In this document: one piece after another, positions 11,301-17,332 of the stretch
Layout: each line of letters opens with the position of its first letter
How positions within the stretch are numbered: position 1 is the stretch's first letter
Source of the DNA: Parachlorella kessleri
Lineage: Eukaryota > Chlorophyta > Trebouxiophyceae > Chlorellales > Chlorellaceae
Reading direction: 5' to 3'
Assembly: GCA_001598975.1 (NCBI GenBank)
Contig: BBXU01000659.1
Coordinates: forward strand, 1 to 17,332
DNA: 17,332 nt
Position numbers and translations under genes: made by a program
The notes under the pieces: generated by a model
Told to the model about the DNA's origin: nothing
Database searches by the model: none
The model's input: only the letters and a program-made list of their open reading frames with translations

Positions 11301-11362
11301 GGGCGGGTGCGTGGGTGTGCTACACTGCCCAGGGGCGCATCAGAGCGTGCCTCCAAGGCTAG
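8336..11362 (+). CDS. Secreted LamG / concanavalin A-like domain protein with Cys-rich tail
   Basis: Exons: 8336-8438, 8682-8788, 8887-8980, 9317-9387 (or to 9408), 9672-9839, 10306-10423, 10713-10807, 10997-11362, giving 373 (or 380) residues. Residues 1-20 form a signal peptide (MKTALWFALLLAATTALGAA). Residues 28-280 read as one LamG jelly roll: VAYFNLTG opening, SYVTIPG, FAISLWVKADV, TWHMVTITT, YQVYIDGALAAQ, and the closing FFSGSIARLAIFNTSLDPGDVAALF. A Pro/Ala/Ser linker (about 285-310) leads to a tail with eight cysteines (312, 316, 328, 338, 347, 351, 360, 370). Four sequons (Asn32, 178, 266, 311) suit a glycosylated extracellular protein. Such folds bind carbohydrate or protein; the ligand is unknown. 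No membrane anchor is visible, so a wall or extracellular-matrix role is inferred. The exon 4 donor is the weakest part of the model. Confidence 0.82.
9409..9430 (+). repeat. 11-bp tandem duplication of a donor-like sequence
   Basis: GTGCTACTAGG occurs twice back to back (9409-9419, 9420-9430), followed by GTAGTA. Each copy starts with GT directly after AGG, so two or three potential 5' splice sites lie 11 bp apart at the end of LamG exon 4. Confidence 0.8.
9843..10303 (+). repeat. Pair of dispersed direct repeats bounding LamG intron 5
   Basis: A copy at about 9843-9942 starts just after the donor at 9840. A second at about 10215-10303 ends immediately before the acceptor AG at 10304-10305. 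They share ATGGGTGGCA, GTGGTGC, AGTGAGAG and TGGGCTG-ACT--CAGGGCT in the same order, then GTTGCCGGT near the end. The second copy has an internal deletion. The family continues in intron 6. Confidence 0.7.
10479..10680 (+). repeat. Tandem pair of about 100-bp repeats in LamG intron 6
   Basis: Copies at 10479-10580 and 10581-10680. Shared landmarks in order are GATGGTGGCAG (10493 and 10594, 101 bp apart), GAAGAGAG/GAACAGAGAG, GAACTG-ACTG and a GCCTGAC end. The unit matches the intron 5 pair, so four diverged copies of one repeat lie in two adjacent introns. Confidence 0.7.
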
Positions 11363-11970
11363 GCGCCTTGTGCCAGCCCAAGAGTTGGTTAGCAGCCATG
11401 CCGACACCGCCGTGGGGATGTTTGATGAGTGTATGTGAGGTGCGGCAGATACTGGTGGGGGAGACATTGGATAGGCTGCTCCGTGCAGAGCTTGTAGGGG
11501 CGCCTCCAGGGAGCGACAAGCACCTGAAGCTGTGCCTACAGCCATGTTGTTGGCAGCATGGTTCGAGAACATTGTCTATGCGCGTGTTGGGCTACATGCC
11601 AAGTAGGCAGGGGCAGCCTTTGGACAAATGGACAAGTGACCGTCACATCAGCCACCCCAGAAGCACTACAACGCTCACGGTCACCACAGCAACACACGTC
11701 ATCACATGACATGACAACTGTTCCCCACTGGATGAGTTTCACAACGACAACCGGGCTGAGCGCCTTTGCTGCATGGCATTGTTGCATGTGCAAGCACCGT
11801 TGGACAAAGGATCTGCCGTTCCCCAATGTCCAACTGCCACAAGGCAAGGCACCCGCCTGCGCCAACAAGGCTTGCAATGTGGCACAAGAGCCTAGCCTAA
11901 GTGGACACATGGGTCACCAGCAGCAGACAAGGCCTAGCCGAGACTTGGTTGAAACACAACGAGCAGCAGC
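11363..11970. other. Convergent intergenic region between LamG and cyclophilin stops
   Basis: This must hold both 3' UTRs. No exon-like sequence was seen, and no TGTAA on either strand. Two short inverted repeats are present: GTGACCGT (11636-11643) with ACGGTCAC (11677-11684), and GTTGGACA (11799-11806) with TGTCCAAC (11827-11834, 20-nt loop). Their role is unknown. The plus strand turns from G/T-rich to C/A-rich within this interval. Confidence 0.5.
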
Positions 11971-14954
11971 TTAGAGCTCGCCGCAGTCCTTGATGACAAC
12001 AGGGGCCTTGGGCCGGTCCATCGCGCCCGTGGGCGAGCCCTCAATCTTCTGCACAATGTCAAAGCCTGCAAACGCACCAAGGAACCGCCCACATCACTTC
12101 TCCACCTAGTTGCGCACAAAAAATTGGTGTCGACCGCCTACCCCACCCGCCACACGACCAGTCAGTGTGTGTTGCCAGTGTGGCTGCTACCCACGGCCAG
12201 GCCTGGCCCAAGAATATGCAGCTCCCTCCCCGCTTTCGCGGCCTGCCAACTACCACTCCACCTCTCACCCTGCAGCAACCCACCGCCCGCAGCTACCGCC
12301 CCTTGCTGTCTGTCATCCCCACCCACGGATTGCACGTGCCTGCAGCCCCGCTCCAGCACTGCAGCAGGACATATGACGCAGGGGTGACTCACCCTCGACC
12401 ACCTCGCCAAACACGACGTGGCGGCCGTCAAGCCAGGGGGTGACCACGGTGGTGATGAAGAACTGGGAGCCGTTGGTGTTGGGCCCCGCGTTGGCCATGG
12501 ACAGCATCCCGGGCTTGGTGTGGCGGTCTGCAGCGCAAAAATACAGGTAGTACTAGCCGTGGAACACCAGCCTACCAGTTGTTAGCTTCATAATGCACGG
12601 GTAACAGCCATCTACCTGGACTCAAGGAATGTGCGGGCGGGGAGGCTTTGTCAGCCTGAGCAGCCCCTAACCCAGCAGCTAGCTACCTGACCAGGCTAAG
12701 CATGGCGCCTCTCATTAGTAGGCTCAGCAATACCTGCCAGCCCACCAACACGCCTTCCCTGCCATCGATCATATCGCACTAGACTCCCTTTGCGTCTGGT
12801 GGGGTCCTGGGAGGGTGCGGAGGGCTAGCTGCACTCACACTTGAAGTTCTCATCCGGGAACTTGTTGCCATAGATGGACTTGCCGCCCGTGCCATTGCCT
12901 GCAAGCCCAAGCACGGAGCCCCGTGACAGCATCATACTCTCGCATTGGACGCACCCTCACCCACACCAATGGCACTGTACGTCGGTCTCAGGGCATACAA
13001 ATCATACAAATCTTTATCCAATGGCCACGGGCAAACAAGTCCCTAACCCACCTGCTGTGAAGTCGCCACCCTGGATCATAAACTGGGGGATGACCCTGCA
13101 CCAAGAACAAAGGCGCTGCCAGCTTTGCCAGGGCCGGGCTATGCAGCCTCAGCCAGCCCCTACATCCCCCAGCAAGGACGCCATTGCAGCTCCACGAATC
13201 CCACAGCAACAGCACCGCCCCAGGAGGAGGTGTTACGGAGAAAATCACAGGCCTCGCTCCAGATTGCGGCCAAAGTCTGGCAGGGTGCCTGCCCCAACAC
13301 CTCCTCTCGTTTACTGCCCCTCGCCAGCTCACCGGTGGAAGCCACAGCCTGCATAAACACACAGCCGAGCTGTCAGTCGAACCGTGCCGACAACCAGGCA
13401 TCACCGTCCAGACACAATTGCACCATCTAACGTTCCGCGGCAACCCCTTGTCAGCAGGGGGCAGGGCGGCAGCGCCTGAACAACCTCACAGCTTCCCGCC
13501 TTCCTTCCCTGCCTCACCTTTATATCCAAACCCCGCCTCGCCCGTACAGAGAGCCCTGAAGTTCTCGGCAGTCTTGGGCACCTCGTCTGCAAGGGAACAG
13601 AGGTCAGCATTGAGGGCCCCCCAACAGCCCTACGTCCGTGCACCCTTGTGTGAGTAAAATTTCAAGCTTGAGGCTTGCCCCCAGGACCTTATGCAGCTGT
13701 GGAATACACTGCTTGCAATCCAGCTATGCCATGTGAGCAGCAGCCAGTCTTGCAACCCAACGCGAGAAAAACGTGCCGGCAGCGACACACAACAGCCCCA
13801 ACCACCGCGACAAGGCCAGCAAAGCAGTGGGATGCCACATTCACGCCAGGCCACTGACACCCGCAGAAGCACGCATTTGCAGGCTAGGCAAGAACCTGGA
13901 TAGCAAACGATGCAGCTGCATAATAAGGCCTGCCTCGTCGCTTCCTGTCCCACTCATGCAGGGAGTCTGTGCATCATGCCTGTCAGCCAGCAAGATATGA
14001 CGTGCGCCCCCTGCAGGCTGCAATGCCTGACCTCCCTAATCCTCCAACTAGCTTACAGCAGCCAGCCGACAGGTGATTCAGACCTAACTGACACTCTGGC
14101 CAAATGTGGAATAGCAAAGCGTGCAACAAGACCCAGCACCGACCGCAGCGAGGCTTCTCATCGTGGGGAACGCCTTGTTGTCCTCTCTCTCACCTCCGTA
14201 GAGGCCTATCACCACACGTCCGGCGTCCTGCCCGCCAATTTGTATGTCAAAGAAGACCTTCTTGGTCACAGGGCCGGTCCCTGCCTGGGCCGCCATGCTG
14301 CGCACGAGGAGGCTGCTGGGCTGCCGGGTAGCGCTGAGGCTGGAACCCTGCGGCAGTGCACAGCGTACGGAGCAGGCCAGGACAAGTCAGGGGTGTCAAA
14401 AAAGGCCACGCAGGCGCCAAGGCTGTGCTGCAAGAGAAGGAGAGCACTACCAAAGCCTCGCAAGAGGGCGAATAGTTTTCCCACGGCGAGCAATCTGTGC
14501 CAGGGGACCGCCGTCCACCCGGCAGGCCGAGGGACAGCATGACAGGCGCCCCCGCCAAAAAAACTACCACTACCTTTTTAAGAGCTGCTGCACTGCCGCT
14601 GAAGCGTGCACCGGCGCTGGCCAGCCCCCTGCTTTGCACCTGCACACGGCACAGCAGGCACACCGGCGTTGGACCATACAGGACACCAAGCGGGGTAGGC
14701 GCGTGCACGAAGAGTGTCTGACCAGGGAGGGACTTGTGTGTGGCAGTCACTTACCGCGCGTGGCAGCTGGCACAGCCGCAGCGCTGTGGTCGTCTGCAGC
14801 AGGACACACCCCACTGGTGAGGAGAGTGAGGAGCAAGCCTTTGGGTTTGACCACGCCTGGATCCTCACTCGATGGCAGGGAGACTCGCACAAGGGTTTGG
14901 TTGTAGGTGCAACTGAGCAGCAAAACTTACGGTGGCCTGCACGGCAACCTTCAT
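11971..14954 (-). CDS. Plastid-type cyclophilin (peptidyl-prolyl cis-trans isomerase)
   Basis: Cyclophilins speed cis-trans isomerisation of X-Pro bonds. Exons on the minus strand: 14954-14931, 14793-14755, 14347-14194, 13586-13518, 13348-13333 (16 nt), 13095-13052, 12898-12839, 12527-12393, 12065-11971; sum 636 nt, 211 residues, no internal stop. Residues 1 to about 45 are Ser/Thr/Arg/Leu-rich with no acidic residue ([20 protein letters not shown]), a good plastid transit peptide. The domain begins near TKKVFFD (49-55). Active-site residues equivalent to human CypA are all present with one constant offset of 46: Arg101, Phe106, Met107, Gln109, Ala147-Asn148-Ala149, Gln157, Phe159, Trp167, Leu168, His172. 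The divergent loop of plant cytosolic cyclophilins is absent. An internal ATG (Met39) in good context could give a leaderless form. The closest role I can suggest is that of plant stromal CYP20-3; an ER or mitochondrial site is not excluded. Confidence 0.9.
13333..13348 (-). other. 16-nt microexon of the cyclophilin gene
   Basis: The bases GC TGT GGC TTC CAC CG lie between acceptor tatgcag and donor GTGAGC. They enter in phase 1 and leave in phase 2, exactly bridging the flanking exons. Together they encode the CGFH of YKG-CGFH-RVIPQFM, and the split Arg at the end is the catalytic arginine (CypA Arg55). Skipping this exon would shift the frame. Confidence 0.85.
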
Positions 14955-15254
14955 GATGGCAAGTTGCTTCTTGATCTGGCTGCACCCTGTGGTGTTTAGA
15001 CCAATTGGCAACCTTGCTGACGTACTGGAGCGTTCAGATGTTAGCACCACCTAGAACAACATACCTATCGACACTTGGGTATCCAGGCATCCTGTTCGCT
15101 GGTCTAGGTTTTACCTACTACTAAGGGAAGCATTATCAGAATACGAATCATCCAGGTCCTTGTTGGTGCGCCATTCTTGTGATATTTGAGGAGTAACGAG
15201 ACGCTTTAAGCCTAGTCCCCACCTATAGATCAGTCTATCGTCAGCATCCACAAC
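14955..15254. promoter_or_regulatory. Bidirectional promoter region between cyclophilin and AKR2 genes
   Basis: Only 300 bp separate the two divergent start codons, so both 5' UTRs and core promoters must fit here unless one mRNA starts inside the other gene. The palindrome CCAATTGG at 15001-15008 presents a CCAAT pentamer on each strand. No TATA box is clear on either side. This block is visibly more AT-rich than the genes around it. Confidence 0.6.
15001..15008. promoter_or_regulatory. CCAATTGG palindrome, possible two-way CCAAT box
   Basis: CCAAT can be read on both strands. It lies 47 bp from the cyclophilin ATG and 247 bp from the AKR2 ATG. The match is short and could be chance; position between divergent genes is the only support. 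Confidence 0.3.
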
Positions 15255-17300
15255 ATGAGCGGTCCCCCACCCGGTGGCATGCCCGGCTTCCCTGGCATGC
15301 CCGGAATGATGCCCGGAATGATGCCTGGCCTGGACATAAACGCCCTCCAACAGTTCATGCAGGCAAGCTGGCAGCTGTGGTGGTGGGGCCTTCCAGAGGC
15401 ACGGGAGGCTTCCTAGGGAGCTGCTCTGCTTATGCTTTCGTGGCCATCGTCAAGATATAAAGCTTATGGGGATGCCATCGTACAAGCCTGACAAGGTTGC
15501 ACAACTCCACGCTTGAGACCTGGCCCATCTCAGGCTTGCCTGCCTCCTTGGGTTTTGCCCTGGTTGGCTTGCTCCCTTCTTGAACATCCACCACTGCTAC
15601 AGGGGAGGCCTAACCTTGTCAGGTGGTGCCTCTGCAGAACCCTGAAATCCAGCGGATGACCCAGGCTATCGCCCAGGTGGGTGGCTGGAGCCTCCGCTTG
15701 CTGGGTGTGCTGCTCGAACGGCATCACAACCTTGTGACGACCTAGGTGGTGCGCTTGGTCTTGAGGTGCCTGTGGCAATGCTGAGAAAGCATGCGGCGCT
15801 GTGGCTCAGCTTCTCCTGGCACCCCCCTTGGCTGGCGCTTCGCTGGTCTGACGCGCGGCCGCGTGCTTCTAGCTATCACTGCTATTCTGATAGGCCCTGT
15901 GGTGATGCAAGATGGGCCTTAACGACTGTGGTGATGCAAGATGGGCCTCAAAGACTGTGGTGGTGCGGTGAGAACCCCACCCCCTCCAGGCTCGTCTGCT
16001 TGCCCTGGTGCCGCGGTTGACTGGCTAGGCCCAGTTGCTGACCGACTGACCTATGCTGTGCTGTGCTGTGCTGTGCTGTGCAGGACCCTGTGTTCATGGA
16101 CATGGCGCGCGAGATGCAGGAGTCCATGCTGGCGGGGGGCATGGGCGGGCTGAACCTGGGGGAGGAGGGGGAGCGGGAGGGGGGCCAGGAGGCGCCGGCA
16201 CCCGGGGGCGGCATGCCGCCTGGCATGCCCCAGATCGATCCCAACAAGTACATGGAGGTGGGCGTGGGTGGTGGTGGTGGTATGTTCAGGTGTGTGGGGG
16301 GGGTGGGAAGGGGGGGGCCTGGATAACTGGGAAGCGTACACTGGCTGGCTGGATGCTTGACCCGAGCACGTGCAAGAGGTGCATGGAGGCGAGGCCTGGG
16401 GCTGTGTCGTGCCGCTGGCTGTCTTGGGCGGTGTTTGGCGCTCGACCTGTGCTTGGCGCGTGATGCGACTCCCAGGCGATGTCAGCAGCGGGGCGTTGGC
16501 TGGGTTTGGTGATCGGCGGTGGTTGTGCTGGGAACCGCACCCGTCTGTGGATGCCCATCGCGTGAGAGGAGAGTGGTTAGAGGCGGCAACTCGCGGCCAT
16601 GGCCCACTCCGCACGACGAAAGCCTGAGCAGTAAACCGCTGTAGCGTGGGGCTTGGCTGGGCTGAAGGCCTTGTAGACGTAGGCTTCCATCAGGGATATC
16701 AAAGTGCAGCATGGGAATGCGTAGGGAAGTGGCCGCCACCGCTCCTGCTTTCTTCTGCGTTAATTGCCGTATTTATGCCAAGCGGGGTGTGGGCTGGCTG
16801 CAGGCCATGCAGCGTGTGATGGCCAACCCAGACTTCCTCCAGGCCGCCGAGACACTTGGCAGGTGGGTGGGCGCCGGCGCTGGCGGGACAGCTGGGTCTC
16901 TTTGCTGTATGGGCAGTTGCGCTGGGCGTCGGCTTGGCTTTCCATCACTTGTGCAGCGAACAGGGGCGGTGGACGAACCCAGAAGTGGGCAAAGGTGAGA
17001 CCTACATCGTTCTCCTGACCCCCACGCCTTTCAAATATCAAGCACCATATTTGGGGGGGGCCCCCCTCCTCCTTCCCCCGCCACCACCCAGCCGCCCTCC
17101 CCTCCCCGCCCCCCCTTTTTCCCCCGCAGGCAGCTGATGACCCAGGCTGCCGACCCCGAGATGCGCGTGATGATGGAGCTGTTCTCCAATCCCGCCAACC
17201 AGGAGCTGCTCAAGGCCAAGCTGGAGGAGCTGAAGGAGGACCCCGAGCTGCGGCCAGTCATGGAGGACATTGAGAAGAACGGGCAGGGGGCCATGGCCAG
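15255..17300 (+). CDS. AKR2: AKR2-like ankyrin-repeat protein, N-terminal part (outer-envelope protein targeting factor)
   Basis: Exons: 15255-15362, 15638-15676, 16084-16257, 16804-16862, 17130-17300 (184 residues, incomplete). In plants AKR2 is a cytosolic chaperone that binds and delivers chloroplast outer-envelope and some tail-anchored proteins. The order of elements matches its N-terminal half: a Met/Gly/Pro-rich start (GMPGMMPGMMPGLDINALQQ), NPEIQRMTQAIAQ, DPVFMDMAREMQ, an acidic/Gly-Pro insert (residues about 70-97), IDPNKYMEAMQRVMANPDF, then KEDPELRPVMEDIE with a Gly-Ala-Met end. These NP/DP helices are STI1-type repeats. The diagnostic C-terminal ankyrin repeats lie outside the window, so Hip or another STI1 protein is not formally excluded, although the DPEL block fits AKR2 best. 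The start has an A at -3 and no upstream leader, consistent with a cytosolic protein. Intron 1 appears to be GC-AG. Confidence 0.78.
15300..15323 (+). repeat. 12-bp coding tandem repeat (two copies)
   Basis: CCCGGAATGATG occurs twice in exon 1 of AKR2 and encodes the repeated Pro-Gly-Met-Met. It suggests that replication slippage contributed to the low-complexity N-terminus. Confidence 0.85.
15899..15956 (+). repeat. 29-bp tandem repeat in AKR2 intron 2
   Basis: Two copies (15899-15927 and 15928-15956) match at 27 of 29 positions, each starting GTGGTGATGCAAGATGGGCC. A partial third copy begins at 15957. Confidence 0.9.
16054..16081 (+). repeat. (TGTGC)5 microsatellite forming the 3' splice site of AKR2 exon 3
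   Basis: A TGC followed by five TGTGC units runs directly into the acceptor AG at 16082-16083. It occupies the place where a pyrimidine tract would be expected. Confidence 0.9.
16296..16317 (+). other. G-quadruplex-type G-run cluster in AKR2 intron 3
   Basis: The pattern is G8, T, G3, AA, G8 on the sense strand, about 40 nt after the donor at 16258. It satisfies the usual four-run quadruplex pattern because each G8 can supply two G3 tracts. A GGT-repeat stretch precedes it. Confidence 0.6.
17053..17127 (+). other. G8C6 palindrome followed by a long C-rich pyrimidine tract
   Basis: A G8 run abuts C6. From there to the acceptor at 17128-17129 the sense strand is almost entirely C and T, broken by a few A and G. 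It is the polypyrimidine tract of AKR2 intron 4, unusually long and C-rich. Confidence 0.7.
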
Positions 17301-17307
17301 GTGAGCT

Positions 17308-17330
17308 GGGGGGGGGGGGGGGGGGGGGGG
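17308..17330 (+). repeat. Run of 23 G at the window edge
   Basis: The homopolymer starts seven bases after the donor of AKR2 exon 5 and is followed only by TC. It may be a real intronic G tract or a sequencing/assembly artefact at a contig or gap edge. Confidence 0.9.
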
Positions 17331-17332
17331 TC

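Noticed and set aside
11799..11834. Stem-loop as a transcription terminator or small RNA
   Set aside because: Stem-loop terminators are bacterial. An 8-bp stem with a 20-nt loop is expected by chance in this much sequence.
12840..12845. Donor TTCAA|GTGTGAG for the cyclophilin exon 12898-12839
   Set aside because: It leaves phase 2, which does not match the next exon. The neighbouring AAGT|GTGAGT is a better donor and gives phase 1 and Tyr136.
15928..16000. C/D-box snoRNA in AKR2 intron 2
   Set aside because: GTGATGC resembles box C only with a mismatch, and no paired D box with a terminal stem was found at the expected distance.
16084..17300. Tic40 or Hip (ST13) instead of AKR2
   Set aside because: Their STI1 regions as I recall them lack the DPNKYMEAMQRVM and KEDPELRP order seen here. 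The choice remains open until the C-terminal ankyrin repeats are read.
1..17332. CRISPR array, tRNA/rRNA genes, transposon or viral insert
   Set aside because: No regularly spaced identical repeats, no cloverleaf or rRNA-like sequence, and no transposase, reverse transcriptase or capsid-like frame were seen.
1..17332. A new multi-gene defence or metabolic system
   Set aside because: All five genes are eukaryotic nuclear genes with known or partly known families and unrelated roles. Nothing suggests an operon-like or accessory cluster.

Overview
This window is nuclear DNA from a GC-rich, intron-dense green alga. The evidence is as follows: every gene is split by many short GT-AG introns; the proteins resemble plant and algal versions; two genes carry plastid-transit-like N-termini; the chlorophyte poly(A) signal TGTAA lies downstream of two stops; and one gene is an AKR2-like factor of the plant lineage. 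A trebouxiophyte (Chlorella-like) source is my guess. Species cannot be fixed by eye.

Layout. (1) 1-1322, plus strand: the 3' end of a Rok1/DDX52/RH57-type DEAD-box RNA helicase; its helicase core lies off the left edge. (2) 1685-7310, plus: a complete 6-phosphogluconate dehydrogenase gene in 13 or 14 exons, with a phase-compatible upstream exon that reads like a plastid transit peptide. (3) 8336-11362, plus: a secreted LamG (concanavalin A-like) protein in 8 exons with a Pro/Ala linker and an eight-cysteine C-terminal tail; its introns carry about 100-bp repeats. (4) 14954-11971, minus: a 9-exon single-domain cyclophilin of 211 residues with a plastid-type leader and a 16-nt microexon. (5) 15255-17300, plus: the N-terminal part of an AKR2-like ankyrin-repeat factor, running off the right edge at a run of 23 G.

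Relationships. The LamG and cyclophilin genes converge. The cyclophilin and AKR2 genes diverge from a 300-bp shared intergenic region with a CCAATTGG palindrome, and both probably serve plastid protein homeostasis. PGD would belong to the oxidative pentose phosphate pathway, in the plastid if the upstream exon is real. Otherwise the genes look like unrelated housekeeping neighbours, as is usual in such genomes.

Exon borders were derived by hand from protein-family conservation, splice dinucleotides and reading phase. For PGD, LamG and cyclophilin the summed exons give uninterrupted frames with lengths divisible by three. I found no mobile element, CRISPR array, tRNA or rRNA, and no convincing novel multi-gene system. 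The points most worth a second look are gene-structure features: the microexon, GC-AG introns, the dual-start transit exon, intronic repeats and the Cys-rich tail.
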